Below are positions 40,066-48,417 of a stretch of DNA of 64,000 bases, piece by piece. The DNA is from an uncultured Stenotrophomonas sp. (GTDB lineage Bacteria; Pseudomonadota; Gammaproteobacteria; Xanthomonadales; Xanthomonadaceae): contig FLTS01000001.1 in assembly GCA_900078405.1 (NCBI GenBank), positions 1,078,626 to 1,142,625 of the forward strand, given 5' to 3'. Both the position numbers and the translations under genes were made by a program. Position 1 is the first letter of the stretch; each line of letters starts with the position of its first letter. Under the pieces are notes generated by a model. The model did no database searches. It was not told the origin of the DNA and saw nothing but the letters and a program-made list of their open reading frames with translations.

Positions 40066-42162
40066 GTGATCGCTCGCAAACCCAAGTTCCTCCTGCTGAC
40101 CCTGGCCGTCTCGGCCGCGCTGGTCGGCTGCAAGAAAGATGAAGCCACGGCCACCGACGTTGCCGCCCCGGCCGCAGCCGCCACCGAGCTGAAGCTGGAC
40201 GAATCCAGGCTGCCGGCCTACAACGCCTTCACCGCGGCCGACCTGGACACCAGCAAGGACGCCTGCACCGACTTCGGCGGTTACGTCAACGACAAGTGGC
40301 TGGGCGCCAACGAGATCCCCGGCGACCGCACCAGCTGGGGCGCCTTCACCATCCTCGACGAGCGTTCGGTCGCCGTGCAGCACCAGTTGGCCGAGCAGGC
40401 CGCGGCGATGAAGGACGCCACCGGCGTGGAGAAGATCGTCGGCGACTTCTGGGCCTCGGGCATGGATGAGGCCACGATCAACTCGCTGGGCATCACCCCG
40501 CTGAAGGCCGACCTGGAGGCCATCGACGCGCTGGCCGACAAGGATGCCATCGCAGCCTACCTGCGCAGCAGTGCGGCCAAGGGCGAGAACGTGCTGTTCG
40601 GTTTCGGCCCGGAGGCGGATTTCAAGAATTCGTCGATGAACATGGCCTACGCCATGCAGGGCGGCCTGGGCTTGCCGGACACCACCTACTACACCGACGC
40701 AAGCAAGGCCGACAAGCTCAAGGCCTACCAAGCCCACGTGGCCAAGGTGCTGGAGCTGTCCGGCGTAGCCGCCGACGAGGCCGCCGGGCAGGCCGAAGCC
40801 GTGGTCAAGTTCGAGACCCGCCTGGCCAAATCGTCCAAGTCCAGCGTCGAGCTGTCGCGTGACGTGTCGCTGTACTACAACCCGGTCAGCGTGGCCGATG
40901 CCGACACGCTGACCCCGAACTTCAGCTGGAGCGAATTCTTCAAGTCGCAGGGCGTCGCCGCGCCGGAGAAGTTCTCGCTGGCCATGCCCGCCTTCCACGA
41001 GGAAGTGAGCAAGATGCTGGGCGACACCGACCCGGCCACGTGGCGCGCCTACCTGCGTTTCCACACCGTCGATGGCGCCTCGCCGTACCTGAGCGATGCC
41101 TTCGTGCAGGAAAACTACGACTTCTACGGCAAGGCCCTCAATGGCCAGAAGGAAATGAAGGCGCGCTGGAAGCGCGTGCTGGGCACCCTCGAAGGTGAAG
41201 CTGGCGAGGCCTTCGGCCAGATGTACGTCAAGGTCGCCTTCTCGCCGGAAGCCAAGGCCAAGATGGAAGACCTGGTCAAGAACCTGGCGGCGGCGCTGAA
41301 GGAGCGCATCCAGAACCTGCCGTGGATGAGCGACGAAACCAAGGCCAAGGCCATCGCCAAGTGGGAGACCTTCACTCCGAAGATCGGCTACCCGGACAAG
41401 TGGCGCGACTGGAGCGGCCTGCAGACCAGTCATGACGACTACCTGGGCAACATCCGCGCCGCCACCGCGTTCAACTACAAGTGGGCGCTGTCCAAGATCG
41501 GCCAGCCGGTGGACAAGACCGAGTGGGGCATGACCCCGCAGACGGTCAACGCCTACTACAACCCGATGCAGAACGAGATCGTGTTCCCGGCCGCCATCCT
41601 GCAGCCGCCGTTCTTCGACCCGAACGCCGACGACGCGCTGAACTACGGCGGCATCGGCGCGGTGATCGGCCACGAGATGACCCACGGCTACGACGACCAG
41701 GGCGCGCGCTTCGGGCCGACCGGCAACATGGAAGACTGGTGGACCCCGGCCGACAAGAAGAACTTCGAGGGGCTGACCGGCAAGCTGGTCAACCAGTTCA
41801 ACGACTACAAGGTCGGCGACCAGAACGTCAACGGCTCGCTGACCCTGGGCGAGAACATCGCCGACCTGGGCGGCCTGGCCACCGCCTACGATGCCCTGCA
41901 GAAGGCCAGCGAAGGCAAGGAAGACCCGAAGGTCGACGGCTTCACCCGCGACCAGCGCTTCTTCTTCAACTGGGCCACGGTGTGGCGCACCAAGTACACC
42001 CCGGAAAACGCCAAGGTCCGCCTGGCCACCGACCCGCACGCACCGGCGCAGTTCCGCGCGATGGGGGCGCCCTCGAACCTGCCGACCTTCGCCGCCGCGT
42101 TCCAGTGCAAGACCGGTGCACCGATGGCCCGCAGCGGCGACAAGCAGGTGGTGATCTGGTAA
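40066..42162 (+). CDS. M13 family metallopeptidase, lipoprotein (neprilysin/PepO type)
   Basis: A 698-residue zinc peptidase starting at a GTG (40066) behind a GGAGG. Lipobox LVGCKK near residue 20 anchors it to a membrane. The M13 N domain follows (CTDFGGYVNDKWLGANEIPGDRTSWGAF), then the C-terminal catalytic domain with NAYYNPMQNEIVFPAAILQPP (substrate-binding NAxY), the zinc motif VIGHEMTHGYDDQG and the third ligand GENIADLGG, ending with CKTGAPMARSGDKQVVIW. All catalytic residues are intact. It should degrade short peptides in the periplasm. A strong terminator follows, and a second M13 gene lies 165 bp on. Confidence 0.95.
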   Translation: MIARKPKFLLLTLAVSAALVGCKKDEATATDVAAPAAAATELKLDESRLPAYNAFTAADLDTSKDACTDFGGYVNDKWLGANEIPGDRTSWGAFTILDERSVAVQHQLAEQAAAMKDATGVEKIVGDFWASGMDEATINSLGITPLKADLEAIDALADKDAIAAYLRSSAAKGENVLFGFGPEADFKNSSMNMAYAMQGGLGLPDTTYYTDASKADKLKAYQAHVAKVLELSGVAADEAAGQAEAVVKFETRLAKSSKSSVELSRDVSLYYNPVSVADADTLTPNFSWSEFFKSQGVAAPEKFSLAMPAFHEEVSKMLGDTDPATWRAYLRFHTVDGASPYLSDAFVQENYDFYGKALNGQKEMKARWKRVLGTLEGEAGEAFGQMYVKVAFSPEAKAKMEDLVKNLAAALKERIQNLPWMSDETKAKAIAKWETFTPKIGYPDKWRDWSGLQTSHDDYLGNIRAATAFNYKWALSKIGQPVDKTEWGMTPQTVNAYYNPMQNEIVFPAAILQPPFFDPNADDALNYGGIGAVIGHEMTHGYDDQGARFGPTGNMEDWWTPADKKNFEGLTGKLVNQFNDYKVGDQNVNGSLTLGENIADLGGLATAYDALQKASEGKEDPKVDGFTRDQRFFFNWATVWRTKYTPENAKVRLATDPHAPAQFRAMGAPSNLPTFAAAFQCKTGAPMARSGDKQVVIW

Positions 42163-42187
42163 GCCACGGCTGATCCCGCTGCAGCGA

Positions 42188-42220
42188 CGAAGGCCCGGGT
42201 TTCCCCGGGCCTTCGTTTTT
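42188..42220 (+). terminator. terminator after first M13 peptidase
   Basis: A 12-bp stem CGAAGGCCCGGG/CCCGGGCCTTCG with a 4-nt loop followed by TTTTT. Confidence 0.95.
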
Positions 42221-42327
42221 CGCGGGGCGGCATGGGCCACCACCGGAAATGCCACCGCCGTGACATCGCGCCCCGACCCGGCTTGCTAGAATCCGCCCAC
42301 TTTCAATCCTCCACGGATTCGCTGCAC

Positions 42328-44334
42328 ATGCCCAACGTTCGGCCGCTTCCCTTGGCACTGGCCTTCGGCCTTGCCGTCATGCTGTCATCGCCCGGCGCCG
42401 ATGCGGCGCGCAAAAAGGTCGCCCGCGCTCCGGCGGTCAGCCCTGCCTGCGCCGATTTCTACGGGCAGGCCAATGCTGACTGGCTCAAGGCGAACCCGGT
42501 GCCGCAGGCCGGCGCAGTGACCGCGCTGGGCCAGCTGGCCGGCAACGCCCGCACCCAGCAGCGCCAGCTGCTCGACAACGCGATGAACACACCACAGGGC
42601 AACGTGCAGAAGCTGCTGGGCGACTTCTGGGCCAGCGGCCTGGACGAGGCCGGGGTGGAAGCCGACGGCTCCAACCCGATCGCCCCGCTGCTGGGCCGCA
42701 TCAATGCGATCAAGAAGGCCAAGGACGTCCCGGCCTCGATCGCCGCGCTGCACCAGGTGGGCATCCCGGTGGCGTTCAACTTCGCCCCGGACGTGGACCT
42801 GAAGGCGCTGGACCGCCACATCGGCTACTTCATGCAGGGCGGCATGGGTCTGCCCGACCCGGCCTTCTACACCCGCACAGATGCTGACACCGTGGCGCTG
42901 ATGGGCCGCTACCGTGCCTACGTCAAGCAGATCCTGGCGCTGACCGGCACCGCGGCCGACAAGCTCGACGCCGAATCGGCGCAGGTCATCCAGCTGGAGA
43001 CCGAACTGGCCCGCCACGCGCAGTCGGTGGCCGGCATCAACAACCCGTTCAACAACTACGCGCCCGTTTCCACCCGGGAGTTCACCGGCCGCTACAAGAA
43101 CCTGCAGCTGGACGCCTTCCTCAAGGCGCAGGGCGTGAACGACGACCTCGTCTCGCTGGCCGATCCGGCGCTGTTCCAGCAGCTCAACGGCATGATCACC
43201 CGCCTGCCGGCCGCGCAGTGGAAAGCCTACCTGCGTTGGCGCGTGGGCGATGCGATGGCGCCCTACCTGTCCAGGGCCTACCGCGACGCCGAATTCGAAT
43301 TCCGCGGCCGTGTCCTGCGCGGGCAGGTCATCGCCCCGGCGCGCTGGGAACAGGTGCTGGACGCGATCAACGTCGCTGCCGGCCCGATGCTCGGCCACGA
43401 GTACGCCGCCACCTACGTCAACCGTGACGCGCTGCGCCAGGCCGGGCTGATGGTGGACCAGATCCGCGAAGCCCAGATCGCCGCGGTCAAGCGCAACAGC
43501 TGGCTGAGCGAGGAAGCCAAGGCCGAGGCCGAGGCCAAGCTGGCCGCGCTGAAGATCGAGATCGGCAAGCCGCTGCGCGACCTGGACTACACCGTGCAGC
43601 CGATGGGCCGCGGCAGCTTCGGCGGCAACATGCTGATCGCCTCGGCGTGGCGCCACACGCAGGAAATGAAGCGCATCGGCAAGGGCAACGCCGACCGCCG
43701 CTGGGACGTGCTGCCGCAGCAGCCGGCGCTGGCCTACGATCTGGCGCAGAACCGCCTGATCGTCACCGCCGCCGCCCTGCAGGGGCCGATCTTCGCCGAC
43801 GCCAACGGCGTGGCCGGCAAGTTCGGTGCCTACGGCACGCTGGTCGCGCACGAAATCAGCCGCGCCATCGATGCCAAGGGCGCGCTGGTCGATGCCAAGG
43901 GCGAGCTGCGCAGCTGGTGGACACCGGCCGACAAGAGCGCCTGGACGCTGATCGGCAACCGCGTCGCCGCGCAATACAGTGCCTATGCCTTCCCCGGCGT
44001 CAAGGACGCCAAGGTCAACGGCGAGCTGACCCGCGACGAGAACATGGCCGACCTCTCCGGCGTGGAGATCGCCTGGGAAGCCTTCGCCGCCGCCCAGCCC
44101 GAGGCCAAACCGGCCGAGCAGCAGGCGTTCTTCCGCGCCTGGGCATCGCTGTGGCCGCAGCAGGTTTCGCCGAACGAGGCCGTGCAGCGGCTGACCTCGG
44201 AAATCCGCGCCCCCGGCCAGTGGCGCACCAACGGCCCGCTCTCCAACCTGCCGGCCTTCGGCGCGGCGTTCCAGTGCAAGCCGGGGCAGCCGATGCAGCG
44301 CATCGACGCCGAACAGATCAGGATCTGGCGCTGA
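42328..44334 (+). CDS. M13 metallopeptidase paralog with a degenerate zinc site (probable pseudoenzyme)
   Basis: A 668-residue exported protein (signal peptide MPNVRPLPLALAFGLAVMLSSPGADA, no lipobox) that aligns with the M13 protein upstream along its whole length: CADFYGQANADWLKANPVPQ, FMQGGMGLPDPAFY, WWTPADKSAW, FQCKPGQPM, and the same type of ending IRIW. The zinc motif reads VAHEISRAID, so the second His of HExxH is Arg; the third-ligand Glu remains (RDENMADLSG) but the substrate NAxY motif is LAYD. Zinc binding and catalysis are therefore unlikely. It may act as a non-catalytic binder or regulator. The frame is intact, which argues for selection on a non-enzymatic role. Confidence 0.88.
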   Translation: MPNVRPLPLALAFGLAVMLSSPGADAARKKVARAPAVSPACADFYGQANADWLKANPVPQAGAVTALGQLAGNARTQQRQLLDNAMNTPQGNVQKLLGDFWASGLDEAGVEADGSNPIAPLLGRINAIKKAKDVPASIAALHQVGIPVAFNFAPDVDLKALDRHIGYFMQGGMGLPDPAFYTRTDADTVALMGRYRAYVKQILALTGTAADKLDAESAQVIQLETELARHAQSVAGINNPFNNYAPVSTREFTGRYKNLQLDAFLKAQGVNDDLVSLADPALFQQLNGMITRLPAAQWKAYLRWRVGDAMAPYLSRAYRDAEFEFRGRVLRGQVIAPARWEQVLDAINVAAGPMLGHEYAATYVNRDALRQAGLMVDQIREAQIAAVKRNSWLSEEAKAEAEAKLAALKIEIGKPLRDLDYTVQPMGRGSFGGNMLIASAWRHTQEMKRIGKGNADRRWDVLPQQPALAYDLAQNRLIVTAAALQGPIFADANGVAGKFGAYGTLVAHEISRAIDAKGALVDAKGELRSWWTPADKSAWTLIGNRVAAQYSAYAFPGVKDAKVNGELTRDENMADLSGVEIAWEAFAAAQPEAKPAEQQAFFRAWASLWPQQVSPNEAVQRLTSEIRAPGQWRTNGPLSNLPAFGAAFQCKPGQPMQRIDAEQIRIWR

Positions 44335-44360
44335 TCGCCCTGCCAGCAGCATGAAGTACG

Positions 44361-44390
44361 AAAAGGCGCAGGAGATTCCCGCGCCTTTTC
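44361..44390 (+). terminator. terminator after second M13 gene
   Basis: A 9-bp stem AAAAGGCGC/GCGCCTTTT with an 11-nt loop, ending in TTTTCTC, 27 bases after the stop. Confidence 0.8.
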
Positions 44391-44403
44391 TCTACCTGCC
44401 TTT

Positions 44404-44476
44404 CGTAGGTGCCGGGCTTGCCCGGCACGAGGCTTTCCCGGCAAGGCCCCATGCGGGGCAAGCCCCGCATCTACGG
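44404..44476. repeat. REP dimer, GTAGGTGCCGGGC head (copy 3)
   Basis: CGTAGGTGCCGGGCTTGCCC is joined through GAGGCTTTCCCGGCAAGGCC to ATGCGGGGCAAGCCCCGCAT and CTACG. The two halves carry different cores, each forming its own hairpin, with GTAG at both outer ends. Confidence 0.88.
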
Positions 44477-44493
44477 GCAACGCGTGATGCGCG

Positions 44494-45153
44494 TCACTTC
44501 ACCCGGCGCAGGTGATTCGGCCGCCCGCCGCCGCCGCGCTTGTTGAACGGCGGTTGCCCGCGCCAATAGCGGATCAGCAGCCAGCCGAACAGCATGCCGC
44601 CCAGGTGCGCGAAGTGCGCCACGCCCGGCTGCCAGCCGGTGAAGCCCAGCATCAGTTCGATGGCACCGAACACGATGACGAAGGTGCGCGCCTTCATCGG
44701 GATCGGCGGGAACAGCAGCATCACCCGCTGGTTCGGGAACAGCATGCCGTAGGCCAGCAGCAGGCCGAACACGCCGCCCGAGGCCCCCAGCACCGGACCG
44801 TACTCGCCGGCCCATGCGGTCACCAGCAACTGGCACAGCCCGGCGCCGACCACGCAGGTCAGGTAATAGGTGAGAAAGCGCTTCTCGCCCCAGGTCAGTT
44901 CCAGCGGCGCACCGAACATGAAAAGCGCCAGCATGTTGAAGAACAGATGGCTCAGGCCGCCATGCAGGAAACCGTAAGTCAGCAACTGCCACGGCTCGAA
45001 CCCCGGCGAGTACGGGTTCATGTCCTGCGAGCCCAGCGGCCAGAGCACCAGTTGATTGAAGGTACCGGCGGTCTGCGGCAGCATCTGCAGCAGGAACAGG
45101 GCGATGTTGGCGATCAGCAGCGTCTTGGTGATGGTGGGCAGGCGCGGGAACAT
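44494..45153 (-). CDS. rhomboid family intramembrane serine protease
   Basis: A 219-residue inner-membrane protein with six predicted transmembrane helices. Catalytic dyad: Ser in LGASGGVFGLLLAYG (GxSG, helix 4) and His in AHLGGMLFGWLLIRYW (helix 6). The L1-loop FLHGGLSHLFFNMLALFMFG with its HxxxN is also present. Rhomboids cut membrane proteins within or next to transmembrane helices. ATG 45153 (MFPRLPTITKTLL) is preferred because homologs start there; an ATG at 45180 adds nine residues, and neither has a clear Shine-Dalgarno. A downstream REP hairpin may end the transcript. Confidence 0.92.
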   Translation of the reverse strand: MFPRLPTITKTLLIANIALFLLQMLPQTAGTFNQLVLWPLGSQDMNPYSPGFEPWQLLTYGFLHGGLSHLFFNMLALFMFGAPLELTWGEKRFLTYYLTCVVGAGLCQLLVTAWAGEYGPVLGASGGVFGLLLAYGMLFPNQRVMLLFPPIPMKARTFVIVFGAIELMLGFTGWQPGVAHFAHLGGMLFGWLLIRYWRGQPPFNKRGGGGRPNHLRRVK

Positions 45154-45229
45154 GGCGGTATCCGTGAAAACTGCGGCCATGATAGCCGGGGATACGTCAT
45201 TGCCTTTGCGTTGATCCTCTCTGGGTGTC

Positions 45230-45360
45230 GCCCGACCAACGGTCGGGCACTACCGGATGTATCCGGCGGAAAGCCCCCCTGAGTCAGGGGGCAGCCGCGA
45301 AGCGGCGGGGGTATGGGTAATTGTGGGATGGGACCCACGGTTTGCAACGCAAACCGTGGG
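45230..45360. repeat. cluster of intergenic hairpins
   Basis: Three separate inverted repeats in 130 bp between rhomboid and the ATL gene: GCCCGACC/GGTCGGGC (45230-45248), a CCCCCCTGA/TCAGGGGG element (about 45275-45291), and CCCACGGTTTG/CAAACCGTGGG (45334-45360). They differ from the GTAG REP elements. This may be another repeat class or a set of terminators; no gene is seen in 45181-45393. Confidence 0.6.
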
Positions 45361-45393
45361 GCGTCAGCGCGAATGCGATGACGCATCCCGGTG

Positions 45394-45795
45394 CTACCCC
45401 GGTCCCCAGATCGCCGCATCGAGATTGCGCACCGGCCGGGCGCGCTTGACCCGGCCGTTCTCCACCGCCACGCCCTCCGCGCGCAGGCGCTGGCATTGCT
45501 CGCGCCAGCCAGCCGAGCCTTCGGGCAGGGCGATGCGCCCGTCCGAACGCAGCACCCGGTGCCACGGCAGTGCCGGGTCGTCGTTGTCGCCGAGCAGGCG
45601 CGCCACCAGCCGCGCGCGGCCCGGCAGGCCGGCCTTGGCCGCCACTTCCCCGTAGCCCATCACCTGCCCGCGCGGAATGCCGCGGATCACGCCGAGGATG
45701 CCGGCGCGACCATCCGCCGGGTCGGCCACCGCGTCCTTGCCCCGCGACGAAACCGCCCGGGCCTGCCCGCGCGCCGCTCCCTCGCCCCGCTTCAT
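45394..45795 (-). CDS. alkyltransferase-like protein (ATL)
   Basis: A 133-residue protein of the MGMT C-terminal domain family: GILGVIRGIPRGQVMGYGEVAAKAGLPGRARLVARLL and LPWHRVLRSDGRIALPEG. The alkyl-accepting Cys of the MGMT motif PCHRV is Trp (PWHRV), the hallmark of ATL proteins, which bind O6-alkylguanine without repairing it and pass it to nucleotide excision repair. The N-terminal 30 residues (KRGEGAARGQARAVSSRGKD) are an unusual basic extension; a later start cannot be excluded. Its ATG overlaps the stop of gor (ATGA), so it is translated with glutathione reductase. Confidence 0.88.
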   Translation of the reverse strand: MKRGEGAARGQARAVSSRGKDAVADPADGRAGILGVIRGIPRGQVMGYGEVAAKAGLPGRARLVARLLGDNDDPALPWHRVLRSDGRIALPEGSAGWREQCQRLRAEGVAVENGRVKRARPVRNLDAAIWGPG

Positions 45796-47144
45796 CGCAT
45801 CAGCACCACTTCTTCGGCCGACGTCGGGTGGATCGCGACCGTGTCCTGCAGCTGCCTCAAGGTGACGCCCGCCTTCAAGGCCACGGCGAACCCCTGCAGG
45901 ATCTCGTCGGCGCCCTCGCCCAGCAGGTGGATGCCGACGACCTTCTGCTCCTCGCCGGCGCAGACCAATTTGAACAGCGTGCGCCCCTGCCCGTCGCCCA
46001 GCGCCTGCAGCATCGGCCGGAAGCGGCTGTGATGGGTCGTCACCGTGTCGAAGCGCTGGCGCGCGGCCTCCTCGCTCAGGCCGACGCTACCGAGCGGCGG
46101 GTGCGAGAACACCACGCTGGGCACGTTGTCGTAATCCAGCCGCGCATCCGCCTGACCGCCATGCAGGCGGTCCATCAGCCGCCGCGCGGCGGCGATCGCC
46201 ACCGGCGTCAGCATCGCCCGCCCAGTCACGTCGCCCACCGCGAAGATGCCGGGCACCGAGGTGTTCTGGAAGGCATCGACGGCAATGGCGCCCTCATCAT
46301 CCAGCGCCACGCCGGCCTGCTCCAAGCCCAGCCCGCCGGTACTCGGGGCGCGGCCGGTGGCGAACAGCACGGTGTCGAACATGGAACTGCCGGGGCCACC
46401 ATCCAACCGTGCATGGATGCGCCCGTCCTGTCGCTCCAGCCCCTGCACTCGACAACCGAAATGCACGCCGACGCCCTGCGTACGCAGGTTTTCCGCCAAC
46501 TGCCCGGCCAGTTCGGCGTCGAACCCGCCGAGCAGGCGCTGGCCGCGCACCAGCAGTGCCACCTCGCTGCCCAGCGCATGCAGCACGCCGGCCAGCTCGA
46601 CCCCGATGTAGCCGCCGCCGACGATGGCCACGCGCGATGGCGCAGCCTGCAGCGCGAAGAAATCGTCCGAGGTGCCGCCCAACCCGGCACCGGGCAACTC
46701 CGGCTTCAGCGCATGCGAGCCGGTGGCGATGACGATGTGGCGCGCCTGCAGGCGCGTGCCGTCATCGCACTCCACCGTGCGCGCATCCAGCAGCCGGCCG
46801 CGGCGGGCGATGTGGGCCACGCCGGTTTCCTGCAGCCGCCTGCGGTAGCTGGCGTGGATGTTGTCGATGTACTGCTGCCGCCGTTGCAGCAGTTGCGGCC
46901 ACGCCAGCGCCGGCGTGGCCGGCACGTCGAAACCCAGCTTCGATGCCAGTGCGATGCGCTCGGCCAGATCGGCGGCCAGCCACATCGCCTTTTTCGGCAC
47001 GCAACCGACATTGACGCAAGTGCCACCCAATACCGAAGGCTCCAGCATCGCCACCTCCGCGCCATGCGCGGCGGCGCGGAACGCCGCAGCCAGGCCGCCG
47101 GATCCGGCCCCCAGTACCACCACATCGTATTGCCGTGTCGTCAT
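45792..47144 (-). CDS. gor: glutathione-disulfide reductase
   Basis: FAD enzyme of 450 residues that reduces glutathione disulfide with NADPH. Motifs: DVVVLGAGSGGLAAAFRAAAHG (FAD binding), LGGTCVNVGCVPKK (redox-active CxxxxC), IVGGGYIGVELAGVLHALGS (NADPH domain), GIFAVGDVTGRAMLTPVA and the C-terminal HPTSAEEVVLM with the catalytic His-Glu. The distinction from other pyridine nucleotide-disulfide reductases rests on overall pattern, which fits Gor best. The stop overlaps the ATL start. It lies 13 bp behind the DadA-like gene on the same strand. Confidence 0.9.
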   Translation of the reverse strand: MTTRQYDVVVLGAGSGGLAAAFRAAAHGAEVAMLEPSVLGGTCVNVGCVPKKAMWLAADLAERIALASKLGFDVPATPALAWPQLLQRRQQYIDNIHASYRRRLQETGVAHIARRGRLLDARTVECDDGTRLQARHIVIATGSHALKPELPGAGLGGTSDDFFALQAAPSRVAIVGGGYIGVELAGVLHALGSEVALLVRGQRLLGGFDAELAGQLAENLRTQGVGVHFGCRVQGLERQDGRIHARLDGGPGSSMFDTVLFATGRAPSTGGLGLEQAGVALDDEGAIAVDAFQNTSVPGIFAVGDVTGRAMLTPVAIAAARRLMDRLHGGQADARLDYDNVPSVVFSHPPLGSVGLSEEAARQRFDTVTTHHSRFRPMLQALGDGQGRTLFKLVCAGEEQKVVGIHLLGEGADEILQGFAVALKAGVTLRQLQDTVAIHPTSAEEVVLMR

Positions 47145-47157
47145 TGGACGGACCTCG

Positions 47158-48408
47158 TCATTGGAAGCGCTCCGCGCGATAGGGCGCGGGGTCGATGGCG
47201 GGCGTCCGCCCGGTGATCAGGTCGGCCATCAATTGCCCGCTGCCGCTGCTCATGCTGATGCCGAGCATGCCATGCCCGGCGGCAAGCCATACATTGGCGT
47301 GCTTCGGCGAACGGCCCAGTACCGGCATGTCGTCCCACGTCATCGGCCGCCAGCCGTACCAGCGTTCGTGCATCAGTTCGCCCAGCGGCTGCCGCAGGTA
47401 TTGCCGCGCGGCAGCCTCCAGCGCGCACAGGCGGGTGGCGTTGAGGCGGCGGTCATGGCCGGAGAACTCCATCGTCCCGCCCAGGCGCATGCACCCGTCC
47501 CAGGCGATGACGAATACCGAACGGTCCTTGAGCACCACCGGCCGGCTGGGTACCTGCGCCGGCCGGCTGGCGGTGATCGAATAGCCCTTGCCGGCCTGGA
47601 TCGGCACGCGCACACCGATCTGCGCCGCCAGGCGCGGCGACCAGGCCCCGGTGGCCAGCACCAGTTCGCGCGCATGGCGCTCGCCGTTGCCGGTGCGGAC
47701 GCGGACGCCCTGCGCCCCCGGCTCGAACGACAGCAGCGGGCACTGCTCTTCGATCACCACGCCGCGCCCGCGCAGCACCCGGCCCAGCTCGGCGGTGTAG
47801 CGGTCCGGGCGCAGGCTGGCGTCACCGGGAAAGCGGATCGCGCCGACGATACCGTCGTTGAACGCCGGCTCCTGCCGCAGGTAATCGCCGCCGCCGATGA
47901 CTTCGGTGGCGATGCCCAACGCCTGCAGGGCCTTGCATTCGGCCGCATGCCGCTCGAAATTGCGCGGCTCGCGGAACACGTAGTCCAGCCCTTTCCCGGC
48001 GAACTCGCAGTCCAGCGAATGGCGCCGCACCCAGTCGGCCAGCCGCTGCCGCGAATCGTTGAGCAACGCCGCGCGGCCGCGTGCGCTGTGCTGCCAGTCG
48101 CGTGCATTGCAGCGCGCGGCGAAATGGAAAAGCCAGCGCCACAACGCCGGATCCAGCCGCGGCGGGATGTACAGCGGCGCCTGCGGCGACAGCATCCAGC
48201 GCAGCGCCTTGGACAGCACGCCGGGCGCGGCCAGCGGCGGCGCATGGCTGGGGGTGATGGTGCCGCAGTTGCCGTGCGAGGTGGCGCCGCCGATGCGGCC
48301 GGCATCCACCATCCGCACCTGTCGTCCCGCATCGGACAGGGCCAGCGCCGTGGCCAGCCCGGTCGCGCCGGCACCGATGATCAGTACATCGTCATGGGGG
48401 GATTTCAC
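47158..48408 (-). CDS. FAD-dependent amino acid oxidoreductase, DadA-like
   Basis: A 416-residue DAO-fold flavoprotein: VLIIGAGATGLATALALSDAGRQVRMVDAG (FAD binding), GGATSHGNCGTITPSHAPPLAAPGV (the DadA-type second motif), ELVLATGAWSPRLAAQIGVRVPIQAGKGYSIT and LAAGHGMLGISMSSGSGQLMADLITG at the end. These match the small subunit of D-amino acid dehydrogenase, which oxidises D-amino acids to keto acids and passes electrons to the respiratory chain. Related enzymes for hydroxyproline epimer oxidation look similar, so the substrate is open. It is followed by gor and ATL on one strand. Confidence 0.82.
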   Translation of the reverse strand: MKSPHDDVLIIGAGATGLATALALSDAGRQVRMVDAGRIGGATSHGNCGTITPSHAPPLAAPGVLSKALRWMLSPQAPLYIPPRLDPALWRWLFHFAARCNARDWQHSARGRAALLNDSRQRLADWVRRHSLDCEFAGKGLDYVFREPRNFERHAAECKALQALGIATEVIGGGDYLRQEPAFNDGIVGAIRFPGDASLRPDRYTAELGRVLRGRGVVIEEQCPLLSFEPGAQGVRVRTGNGERHARELVLATGAWSPRLAAQIGVRVPIQAGKGYSITASRPAQVPSRPVVLKDRSVFVIAWDGCMRLGGTMEFSGHDRRLNATRLCALEAAARQYLRQPLGELMHERWYGWRPMTWDDMPVLGRSPKHANVWLAAGHGMLGISMSSGSGQLMADLITGRTPAIDPAPYRAERFQ

Positions 48409-48417
48409 CGCCCCATT

